From: Schistocerca nitens
Lineage: Eukaryota > Arthropoda > Insecta > Orthoptera > Acrididae
NCBI RefSeq assembly: GCF_023898315.1
Contig: NC_064618.1
Location: forward strand, 188,223,548 to 188,287,547
Direction: 5' to 3'
Length of the DNA stretch: 64,000 nt
The notes below the pieces were generated by a model. The model did not search any database. It saw nothing but the letters and a program-made list of their open reading frames with translations, and was not told the origin of the DNA. A program made the translations under genes and the position numbers. Shown here one piece after another: positions 24,169 to 33,519 of this stretch; the stretch's first letter is position 1; each line of letters begins with the position of its first letter.

Positions 24169-24330
24169 GAATATAACCCACTCGGCAAGAGGAACGTAAG
24201 ACGTCTTTTAAAGAAATGGCCTGAACAACTTTGGTCTGGAAAAAGTCTAACCCTAGACGACGGTGATGATTACGATGAACTTTTTGATCCATTCATGTTT
24301 TTGAAGTCGTTTAGCGCCACATCTGCACAT
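24169..24330 (+). mobile_element. Continuation of the older RTE-like LINE (C-terminal end)
   Basis: Reads NPLGKRNVRRLLKKWPEQLW followed by an acidic DDGDDYDE end, the basic C-terminal tail of RTE-like proteins. It completes the element interrupted at 22425. The junction on each side shows similar sequence (AATATA-CCC-T-CCGGC-AGAGGAA type), possibly an aged target duplication. Confidence 0.65.
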
Positions 24331-24349
24331 CGTGCGAAACATCTGCTTC

Positions 24350-25080
24350 ATTTTACTCTTTCCTTAATTGTGATGGCTTCCATGTAGTAGGCTGTACCTT
24401 CCTTAGGTAGTAAGTACCCGTTGGTGTTTGACAGTTTTCAGCGACTTCGTGTATTGTGATTCCTAATTTGTGGCCGACGATGCACTTTCATCGATCTGTG
24501 AAAGTCTTCGTTCAGTTGAGGAAGATGATATGGGAAAAACATAGAACTTACTCATGACGTTTGGGAACAGTTAAATTGCACCATAATACCTAAGATGAAT
24601 CCATTTTAAACTCGGTATCAGAAAGTAGCAGACCTGTGTTCGTTTCGGGATACCCTGAATCATTGGCAGATTTGCAATGATGTCATCAATGACGTAACCA
24701 TGCAGTGTTGACAGAATGCCAACGTTGTCGCCTCCACCACTCTCAAATCACAGACAAATTGTCATATGTATAAAATGGCAGGAAATGCAGAAAATGTAAA
24801 ATCGTTAATCTAGCCTAGCTGTCATTAGTATAAACCCAGGACCACAGTCTTATACAAGATGGCAGATATAGCTTTCTTGACGTAGTATAAATACCAAGAT
24901 AGTTGACTTTGGGACTGTTTATTTGGTTGGAAGATGCCTGAGTTGTCCCATGTAAGAATCCAGGACATCGAACATGGGGTAACTGAATCAGTTGATGTGG
25001 TCACCCAACCACTTGCTCTAAGCTCAGAATTCTAATCTAGATTTAAAATGGCGGAAAACTAATAAGTCAGTGGTTTTTCT
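24350..25080. repeat. Dispersed repeat A, copy 2 (unclassified)
   Basis: Partner of 7420-8070, sharing ordered blocks from TTAATTGTGATGG to AAGATGGCAGA. More diverged at its right end. No coding content is recognised. Confidence 0.55.
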
Positions 25081-25084
25081 CAGC

Positions 25085-25640
25085 CTGCATGTTTAAATAA
25101 TCCTGCCCCCGTTTCTGACATCGCAGTTCCCTGACACATGTTTAAACAATTTCTATCTTAAGTTTGAGGACAAGTACTAATTGCCCTAATTTTTAAAAGT
25201 GTGTGCTTTTTAAAGATATATTCTCGGATATCATAGATTCGAATGCGTCTTCATTTAACATTTTGTACAAAATTCCGGGTCGTGCTTTGGCAGTGTCCAT
25301 GCCGCCAAACTGCTCGGATGGCAAATGTCTGCTCGCTACTGCGGATAATAGCCACCTGCATCTACTCCGAGGCCCACCGCTCAAGTATAGAAGGTGAAAT
25401 GCAGAACTCATCCCCCACGACAGCAGTGAGAAGATTCACTCTAAGTTGAAAACTTTTGGAAATCAAAAAATTCAAGATAGTACTATTTGTGTTCGCCACC
25501 AGATTTACACGTTAAGACCAAAAAAATCGCCCCACGAAGGATTTATCCAAATTGGATGGATACTGGTGGGTGTGATGTGTTTCATGTAGAGACAAACAAA
25601 TTATTAAAATCAGAGAGATTGGAAGAATTATTCAACAGAA
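25085..25640. other. No gene recognised
   Basis: No domain or repeat structure supported, though its right end leads into the Tc1-type fragment. Confidence 0.45.
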
Positions 25641-25644
25641 AGAA

Positions 25645-26235
25645 CATCACAAACTGAATACGTCAATAACGCGTTGGTCCACCTCTATCACTTTATGCAA
25701 GCAGTTATTCGTCTTGGAATTATCTTACAGAGTTGGTGGATGTCCTTCTGAGGGATATGGTTCGAAATTCTTTCCAATTGGTGCCTTCAATCGTCAAAAT
25801 CTCGAACGGGTTGGAGGACACTGCCCACACCGCTCCAGAGATTCTACTTTGAGAGAGATCTCGTAAACTTGCTGGCCAAGGTACGGTTTGGAAAGGACGA
25901 AGGTAAGCAGTACAATCTCTCATCGTGTGCAGGTGAGCATTATCTTGCTAAAATATAATTACAGGATGGCTTGCCGTGGAAGGTAATGAAATGGGTCTTA
26001 GAACATTATCGACGTTCTACAGTGCTATAAGGACGCTATGGATGAAAATAAAGTGTCATGCTATGAAAAGATATGGCACACCAGATCCTCACTCCTGGCT
26101 GTTGGACCCCCTACAAGGCGACTGTCTTCTAGGTTCTCCATCACTGTCCTTGGCGAATCCAGAAACGCCTTCGCTGGTCATTAGTGTTCAGTTTCAACCG
26201 GGCCTCATGACTGTATGCAGGCGTTTCTGATTCAA
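25645..26235 (-). mobile_element. Tc1-type DNA transposon fragment (degenerate)
   Basis: The minus strand corresponds to the catalytic half of a Tc1-type transposase. It resembles the organisation of 58453-59859, with blocks such as GTTGGTGGATGTCCTTCTG, TTGCTGGCCAAGGTACGG and CATTATCTTGCT that correspond to conserved coding stretches. Stops are frequent, no terminal inverted repeats were found, and the N-terminal DNA-binding part is missing. By recall, related elements are common in locust genomes. Confidence 0.6.
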
Positions 26236-26239
26236 ATGA

Positions 26240-26530
26240 GTGTTTTTGACTGTAGGTTAGATTTTGCTGTAAGTCAGGCTGGTACTAATCGTCCTGGTAA
26301 TCGTAATGGTTGGTTAATTGCTGCGTTTGCTAGACGTGCAGGCATTGGTGACTACGGTGGCCTCAACTGTTTACCTCGTACGGATGTAATCTATTATCGT
26401 ATTTTCATATTAGTGACATTGTAGGTGGTAATAGTTCATATTAATTAGTTTCACATTTTGTTCCTATGCAAGCATTGATAATAGGTACTCGTGGTCGCAG
26501 AAAGGTAGATGATGATGAAGACGAGATTTT
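26240..26530. other. No gene recognised
   Basis: T-rich spacer between the Tc1-type fragment and the tRNA-like cluster. Confidence 0.4.
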
Positions 26531-26534
26531 CACT

Positions 26535-28400
26535 CTGCTGCGGAGTGTGCGCTGATATGAAACTTCCTGGCAGATTAAAACTGAATGCCGGACAGAGGCT
26601 CGAACTCGGGACCTTCGCCATTCGCGTGCAAGTGCTCTAATAACTCAGCTACACAAGCGCTACTCACGCCCCGTCCTCACAGCGTTACTTCTGCCAGGAC
26701 CTCGTCTCCTACCTTATCTATTCTACGGAAGGTCACTTGCGAACCTTGCAGAAGTAGCATTCCTGAAAGAAAGGTTATTGCAGAGACAGGGCTTAGCCAG
26801 AGACACAGCCACAGCCTGGGGGATGTATCTAGAATGAGATTCTTCCTCTGCAGCGGAGTGTGCGCTGATATGAAACATCCTGTCAAATTAAAATTGTGTG
26901 CCGGACCGAGACTCGATCCCAGGACCTTTGCCTTTCGCGAGCAAGTGCTCTAGCAACTGAGCTACCCAAGCAGGTAGGATACGAGGTACTGGCAGAAGCA
27001 AAGCTCTGAGGACGGGGAGTGAATCGTGCTTGGGTGGCTCAGTTGGTAGAGCACTTGCCCACGAAATGCAAAGGTCCCAAGGCCTAGTTTCGGTTCGGCA
27101 CACAGTTTTAATCTGCCAGGAAATTTCATATCAGCGCACACTCCACTGCAGAGTGAAAATCTCATTCTAGAAACATCCACCAGGTTGCGGCAATGCCATG
27201 TCTCTGCAGTATCCTTTCTTCCACGAGTGCTGGGTTTGCAGGAGATCTTATGTAAAGTTTGGAAGGTAGGAGACAAGATACCGGCAGAAGTAAAGCTGCG
27301 AGGACGGTGCGTGACTCGTGATTGGGTAGCTCAGCTGATAGAACACTTGCCTGCGAAAGGCAAAGTTCTTGGTCGGGCACACAGTTTTAATCTGACAGGA
27401 AGCTTCATATCAGCGCACACACCGCTGCAGAGGGAGAATCTCTTTCATTTAACATCTCCCAGAATGTGACAGTGGCTGTGGCTAAGCCATGTCTCCGCAA
27501 TATCCTTTCCTTCAGGAATGCGTGTTCTGCAAGTTTCTCAGGAGAGATTCTGTGAAGTTTGGAAGGTAGGAGACGAGGTACTGGCAGAAGTAAAGCTTTG
27601 AGGACGGTTCGTGAGTCATACTTGGGTAGCTCAGTTGATAGAGCACTAACCTGCGAAAGGCAAAGGTCCAGAGTTCGAGTCTCGGTCCGTCACATAGTGT
27701 GCACTGATATGAAACTTCCTGCCCAGACCAAGAAATTTGATTACGCAGGCAAGTGCTCCACCAAGTGAGCTACCCAAGCACGACCCACGAACTGTCCTCA
27801 CAGCTTTACTTCTGCCAGTACCTCGTCTCCCACCTTCCAAACTTTACAGAAGGTCTCTTTCGAACCTTGCAGAACGAGAACTCTTGAAAAAAAAAATATT
27901 GCCTAGAAATGGCTTACCCACAGCCACAGCCTGGGAGATGTTTGCAGACCGAAATTTTAACTCTGCAGCGGAGTGAGCGCTGATATGAAACTTCCTGTCA
28001 GATTAAAACTGTGTGCCGGACCGAGACCCGAACTCGGGACCTTCGCCATTCGCGGGCATGTGCTCTACCAACTGAGCTACACAAGCACGACTCACGAACC
28101 GTCATCACAGCTATAATTCTGCCAGAAACCTCGCCTCCTACCTTCCATACTTTACAGAAGCTCTCCTGCAAATGTTGCATAACTAGCACTCCTGAAAGAG
28201 AGGACATTGAAGAGACATGGCTTAGCCACATCCTGGGTGATGTTTCACAATAAGACTTTCACTCTGCAGCGGAGTGTGCGCTGATATGAAACTTCCTGTC
28301 AGATTAAAACTGTGTGCCGGACCGAGACACGAACTCGGGACCTTTGCCTTTCGCGGTCAAATGCTCTACCAACACAGCTACAGAAGCGCAGCCTAGGTAC
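26535..28400. repeat. Cluster of eight tRNA-like SINE units in mixed orientation
   Basis: Each unit carries a tRNA-like head with box A (GGGTAGCTCAGTTGATAGAG type) and box B (GAGTTCGAGTCTCGG type). A shared body follows: AGTTTTAATCTG-CAGGAA, a TTCATATCAGCGCACAC block, a CTCTGCAG-GGAG block, a GTCTCTGCAATATCCTTTC-like block and a GGAAGGTAGGAGACGAGGTA block. Heads lie near 26588-26669 (-), 26900-26972 (-), 27028-27101 (+), 27318-27380 (+, T-arm partly deleted), 27619-27694 (+), 27740-27785 (-, partial), 28013-28088 (-) and 28315-28388 (-). Same-orientation neighbours are about 300 bp apart. Orientation flips head-to-head near 26975 and tail-to-tail near 27715. The anticodon loop is not a normal tRNA loop and no unit has a full clean cloverleaf, so these are repeats, not tRNA genes. 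Confidence 0.85.
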
Positions 28401-28404
28401 ATGC

Positions 28405-28748
28405 ACCATGGGTCCAGCCAAACTTTTTCGAAACAGTTTGTAAGGACATGCTGTTGTACGTCGTGCACTATGGGCTGGACAGCCATCACACAAGTTGCAC
28501 CATCATGTTGGTAGCACAGGTTCCGGTTAGTCTTAAATGAAATATCATCTTGGACTTTTAGGATGCTGCGATACTTGTGCATGTTCAGTGTTCAATCTAT
28601 GAAAAAGGATCACGAGCTGTTGGTTCACTGTTCCACACCACACGTTTACATTCCATCGACGTAGTCATTACTAGTGCCGAAAACAGAGAAACGGAACGTG
28701 CCGTAAGCTATTCATTCCTGGATGGAACCATTGGATCACTCGCCTATG
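28405..28748. other. No gene recognised
   Basis: Spacer between the tRNA-like cluster and the foldback. A short open plus-strand frame (28577-28783) runs into the hairpin and has no recognisable domain. Confidence 0.4.
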
Positions 28749-28881
28749 TCACAAAAATCTTAAAAAGAATACATGAAAGGTGATCCACTATGGGCTGCTC
28801 ACACCTATGCTACCTGCGACTTTGTAGGTGTGAGTATCCCGTAGTGGCTCGCCTTTCGTGTATTCTTTTTAAAATTTTTGT
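28749..28881. repeat. Foldback hairpin, arms of about 58 bp, 17-base loop
   Basis: 28749-28806 is the near-perfect reverse complement of 28824-28881. The arms contain TTAAAAAGAATACA, GAAAGG-GA-CCACTA-GGG and CTCACACCTA. The loop is 28807-28823. The imperfections are mostly single transitions. It has no coding content and may be a small foldback or MITE element. Confidence 0.92.
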
Positions 28882-28889
28882 TACTGAGG

Positions 28890-29470
28890 CCTTTCTGGAT
28901 TGATATTTATTTTATAAACCAGCTATGTATTTAAAAACTTCGAGGGGAGTGAATACCAAGGAAAAGCTCCGAATCTGATGAATTCTTTGAATGAAAAGGA
29001 GAGAAAATAACACAAAAAAACAAGGACACTGGCTTCACACATGACGGTACAAAAGCTTTGACACAGTTCCCGAAGCTAGGAGAAAACCCTTCCACAACAT
29101 ATTGAAGTTGACAGCCTCATGCGACACAATCGCCAGTCACTTATTAAGAGATTTTATCCTTCAAGCAGAGACAGAAATTGCTCGTCTAGAAGGAAATAAC
29201 TTACTAAACTCACGAAATGTCTCGCATTTAACCCAGAATTCTCTTACCATTTCCGATCACTGAACTGGTGATAAGTGTTAGCCAAACGAAGTGCAGACAA
29301 GCTGCAGTTGCAGATGGGCTTCACCCTGTGTTGTCGGTGTACAGTGGACCTAAAACGTGAAAGTGCCTAATTCGACTTTTTAATGAATTTCTTCCCACAG
29401 GAGCATTAACAGAAAAATTTAATAGAACTAGAATACTTAGAATGAAACATTCAGAGAAATATAGGTCAGG
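28890..29470. other. No gene recognised with confidence
   Basis: May include degraded 5' parts of the LINE fragment that follows, but no motif is clear. Confidence 0.35.
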
Positions 29471-29474
29471 CTGC

Positions 29475-29695
29475 TGAACACTATCTTACAATATCTCTAC
29501 TTTTGCTGTCTCGTAGGGTCTGAAAAGTTGGATGTAGACAACGTAGAAGTTCCTGTGAGCAAGTGCTGTTCTTGAGTACCCATGTAGAAACTGGCTACAT
29601 GATGAAAGAAGGACTGTGGTTGTTTTACTTGACCTGTTAGCAATTTTTGACACGGTATGGCGCGAGAGTCAATCAGATTCTGGCTTGTATAATCA
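29475..29695 (+). mobile_element. LINE reverse transcriptase fragment (degenerate)
   Basis: The plus strand reads FLSTHVETGYMMK (about 29575-29612) and, one frame over, RTVVVLLDLLAIFDTVWRE (about 29614-29670). These match the HVEDGF-KK and VFLDL-AAFDTVW blocks around the first catalytic Asp of Jockey/R1-group reverse transcriptases. Only this short stretch is recognisable. Confidence 0.55.
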
Positions 29696-29699
29696 ACAT

Positions 29700-31330
29700 G
29701 CGTATATTGACTAATTTAATAACAGCCTTAACCTCAATAAAATATTTATTTACAGTGGCTATGGGTTTTGGGCCGAATGAAACAATCTTCAGACCTTTTA
29801 TACTGTAATATGAATACAGGACGGATTTAAAGGGGACTCTGATAATAGTAGGAACATATAAAACACAAGATGTATAACAAAAGCTAAAAGAAGGCGGTGG
29901 CGGTGAAGGGAAATGCATTGTGACTCCAGGAACATTAACTGTTAAGGAGATCATCGTAGTTGTTGATTAAACATGCGATGCTTTCCCACTTCTTACCCAG
30001 TTGTGTCAGCGATAGTCAATCAGGCACACAGGGTGTAAAACGGTTGTTACAATAAGGTGTATACAGAGTAGATACATAAGAGTTATTAACACGTGAAGAA
30101 AAATGTGTATTACACTATGTTAAGTATTTGCTACAAAAAGCATTTCGTCAGTATTTGATAAATATATATATATATAGATTAGACAACCAATAATAATCGG
30201 CTGTGAGAACAGGTGTAGGCAAGTATGGGGATTTGTCGATAAACGTATATCGTGTGCCAGCAAAGATAGTGCGTAAGCGACGCTAATGTTTCCCTTGAAG
30301 TCGATATGGATGTACCGATATGTGCCATTCAGCGTAGGACGGTTTCATAGTTGCAGAGGCAACGACTGTTAAATATGTATGACATGTAGCCTGGTGTGTG
30401 GAACTACGTGCTAAGCATATTAGACTGCTCCTCAGTCGTAGTTCCAGTGAAAATATTGCTTGAGTGACGTCGTTATTTACCATGGAAGCGGAGTGGAGAC
30501 ATCTGTGTGAAGTTTAAGTGGAAGGCGATTTCAAAATTGAGACTGTGACTAGCTGTTACAGAATACGGTCATGCAAGTAAGACAAATGTCGTAATATACA
30601 TCAGATTTCCCAGATGACAGCGACGTAATAGCAAGTGAAATAGACGCACATAGTACCCGTGCACGGAAAAATAGATTCCATCAAAGGAACGATGACACAA
30701 AATGTCACAGACGCGTCGAGGAATTCGAAACATAAAACAGAAAGCATAAGCAATCAAAATTTAAAATACTCTGTCGAATAATTGTCTACAGGCAATAATA
30801 TTCCATGAAATTCCCTAAAATAGCCGTACGTCATGTTAGATAAACGGAAATACGTATGGGTTACATCACTACGATGTAGTACCACATGGAAACACCTAGG
30901 TATTCACAAATATAAAACAAACTCATAAACAGTCAGACGTTAAGAGATAATACGAATATAGCTGTGTATAGCTACAGAAAATGCATAAAATAACAATAAA
31001 CACCAAATTAAAATATGATTTGGCGATATTAAAAAGGAAGTAAGATCGGACATATGGGAGACAGTGTTCTTCAGTAGTCCTAGAACACAATCATCATATA
31101 ACATCAAAAGAGGCACTGCGACCGTAATTGTGATAAGTAATATCTGGTTAACAGGAATAAACAGCTGAAAACATAAACAACCTAAGGTATAAAATGCACT
31201 TAACTAGCTGCTAATCATGAAGGCATTCCACAGAAATAGCTATAAAAATGGAATGAAGACAAAAAATTGTAATCGGATACTGTGACCCAAATCGTCATGT
31301 ACTCATCGAGGTGATCATAAACGTAATACA
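29700..31330. other. AT-rich sequence, no gene recognised
   Basis: Includes a short TA run at about 30162-30177. No coding domain or repeat structure supported. Confidence 0.45.
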
Positions 31331-31335
31331 AAAAG

Positions 31336-32222
31336 TGTAGCGGCACCACCGTTCAGGATAAGGAAAACTAGTTTTATGCAATATTCAGAGCACGAGTTCC
31401 AGCCAGGAGGCGTAGAACTGCCGGAGAGGGCACACACAGCAGTTTCCATGGCGCAAGTCACAGGTAGAAGAGGGCGACTGGCGCAACCGGGGTGTGGCGT
31501 GTACATAACGCGAAGGGACGTGTTAGCGAAACACAGGCATGCAGCCGAGTATAAATAGGTGTCGTTTTCTAATGTGATTCATTCAGGTGTGGCAGCTCTC
31601 CTGGACGGCGGGGCGTGACACTCCGCGTCCTACATGCAGCAACAGATGCGACAACAATGTCCCAGTCCACGGCGGGTCGTTTGTTTGGCCCTCTGAAACC
31701 GACGTGTGGTCCACAGCCGGCGAGGGCGGGCCACTCTTCGGCTCGCTACCGCGGCAGTTGTCTCCCGACACACACCCGAGACTTCCGTGGCGAGGGCTGC
31801 AGATTTCGACGCCGGATCGTGGAGGTCTTTGCCGCCGCGTTCCTAGCTACGCCAGCCGACTATGATGTAGCAGTGGGGCCGGCCTACATCTCCTGGCGGA
31901 GCAGCGCGGAGACAATGAGGACAGTGGTCACTGAGTCGCCTGCTGGCGCAGCCATCCTGATGTAAACGGAACTCTGCAGCTGGCGGACTTGGCCCACACG
32001 ACACAGTGTTTCTTTGTACAGGCCGCTGGGGTGCTACCTCATCATTGGTGGGCCTGTGACGCAGACCGAGGTGAATGGAGCATTGTAGAGAAACAAATAT
32101 ATCGTTTGGAAAGTTCTCGCTGAGTATTAACGTGGCGCCTCCAGGCAACCAACCCACTACAGGTGGTGTCAATACGCCGCATTTGGTGTCTGGCACTGCA
32201 ACATTTAGTATCAGTCACTACA
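31336..32222 (+). mobile_element. Solo LTR (887 bp) of an LTR retrotransposon
   Basis: Begins TGTAGCGGCACC and ends CAGTCACTACA, so the termini form a short inverted repeat (TGTAG/CTACA) with TG...CA ends. It is flanked by AAAG on both sides (31332-31335 and 32223-32226), a 4-bp duplication of Gypsy type. A TATA box (TATAAATA, 31550-31557) indicates plus-strand transcription. The interior is GC-rich compared with its surroundings. No internal gag-pol is adjacent, so one LTR was left by recombination. Open frames within it look accidental. Confidence 0.75.
31550..31557 (+). promoter_or_regulatory. TATA box of the solo LTR
   Basis: TATAAATA, 215 bp inside the LTR start, in a GC-rich context. 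Likely the former LTR promoter. Confidence 0.5.
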
Positions 32223-32227
32223 AAAGC

Positions 32228-32422
32228 GGCCGGCCGGAGTGGCCGAGCGGTTCTAGGCGCTTCAGTCTGGAACCGCGCGACCGCTACAGTCGCAGGTTCG
32301 GATCCTGCCTCGGGCAGTCTGTAATGTCAGATATTACTTACAGTTCGGTCTAAGTAGTTCTAAGTTCTAGGGGACTGATGACCTCAGATGTTAAGTCCCA
32401 TAGTGATCAGAGCTATTTTTTA
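32228..32422 (+). mobile_element. tRNA-derived SINE (family 1, copy A)
   Basis: The head resembles a long-variable-arm tRNA, with box A GTGGCCGAGCGGTTCTAGG and box B GGTTCGGATCCTGCC. The body ends CTAGGGGACTGATGACCTCA and AAGTCCCATAGTGATCAGAG. It starts about 2 bp beyond the LTR's target duplication. Same family at 48452-48631, 54283-54480 and 60796-60975. Confidence 0.9.
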
Positions 32423-32424
32423 AC

Positions 32425-32830
32425 AACAAAACCATGGGCAGCAAAATTTAAATGGTACTGTAAATATAGTTGTTTGAAGTAGTGACAAGTCAATAAATTA
32501 AATCAAAATTACTTTTTGGAGAAATAAAAAGTAGGATTAAAACGAACAGAACAGAAATAATGTTCTTAGTTACTCTACAGCAACATCATCAGATTATAAC
32601 AAGCGAGGTACAACGACAGTAACTGCTACAAAACAAAAAAAATGTAGCCTGGAATAAAATTAAAAACCATAAGCAGTATGATTTGAAAGTTCCTTATAAT
32701 CATGAAGATATTCCAAGCAAATAAAGGAAAGAATAAAATAAGAACAGAAAGGCAGGAATATCCTATAGTAAGCCTTCAAAAATATTACAGAAATATTTCT
32801 CTTTGCAGTCTAATTGCCTGTTATTGGAAA
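32425..32830. other. No gene recognised
   Basis: AT-rich; no structure supported. Confidence 0.45.
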
Positions 32831-32834
32831 GGGT

Positions 32835-33310
32835 CTACTTGTAACGAGCGTAAATTCGTATCTCTTCCACTGTATTAAGTAACAGTCCTTTATGTGCATT
32901 CTGAATAACTTTTAAGCTGTTTGTAATAGATCCTTCTGAGTGTCGATGGGGTGTCTCATGTTGGTCATAAGCTCCTTTCATTACTAGATGTACTTTAAGA
33001 GTGTTTCTTATAACGAATAGTCAAGTTATTACCTGTTTGCCCAATGAACTATTTACCGCAATCGTCTCATAATATTTCGTAAACAGCGGAATTTGGATAG
33101 ATGATATTTCAATTTTCGGTTGAATGTTTCAGCCATTTCTGCAAGAGGCTATTACCAATAAAGGCAATTGTCAAGTCGATGGTCTTGTACAATTTATTAA
33201 TTTTGTCAGAACTTAAACCCATGGCACAATACTCGAAAAGAAGTATTCTCAAAACGTACTGGTTGCCAATAAGATGAGGAATTTCCGGGCAGCCTCTGTA
33301 GGTCAAGACA
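32835..33310 (-). pseudogene. Penelope-like element, GIY-YIG endonuclease region (degenerate)
   Basis: Penelope-like elements pair a reverse transcriptase with a C-terminal GIY-YIG endonuclease that nicks the target. The minus strand here reads IAFIGNSLLQKWLKHSTEN (about 33120-33180), then NIIYPNSAVYEIL (about 33075-33115), then FIGQTGNNLTIRYKKHS (about 33000-33050), and a C-terminal SLKVIQNAHKGLLLNTVEE (about 32870-32925). This order (N-S-VY-I, C-DC, YIGQTGR-F--RYKEH, KG-LN-LE) is characteristic. Several stops are present and the reverse transcriptase upstream is not seen. Confidence 0.75.
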
Positions 33311-33384
33311 GAAAGGTCTCAAACCGTCAACTTCCATCCCCTCGCCGGAGTTTATGGGTTTAAGGTGACTTCTGTGTGCGCAGA

Positions 33385-33515
33385 TGTGGTGCCAACTCCC
33401 TCCAACGACATATCAAGGTGTCGTTGCTTCCTTCCCACAACGAGTCGCCTCTGTTATCAGTTCAAAAGGTGGCTGTACCGGCTATTAGATAGGCAGTGAT
33501 ATTGGTCTGGCTGAT
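33385..33515 (+). mobile_element. Tc1/mariner-type transposase C-terminal fragment
   Basis: In one plus-strand frame: LPPTTYQGVVASFPQRVASV followed by ISSKGGCTGY, which resembles the C-terminal helix and the GG-T-Y end of Tc1-type transposases. Too short to place further. Confidence 0.45.
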
Positions 33516-33519
33516 CAGT

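Noticed and set aside
26585..28390. Possible functional tRNA genes
   Set aside because: Box A and B are recognisable, but the acceptor stems do not pair well, the anticodon loop lacks the invariant T33 and several heads have deletions. The shared non-tRNA body marks them as repeats.
26535..28400. CRISPR-like regular spacing
   Set aside because: Units of about 300 bp with a tRNA-like head and orientation switches, in an animal genome; no short repeats with unique spacers.
31587..31965. Two overlapping open frames of 92-116 codons
   Set aside because: They lie inside the GC-rich solo LTR, and no domain or codon pattern supports coding.
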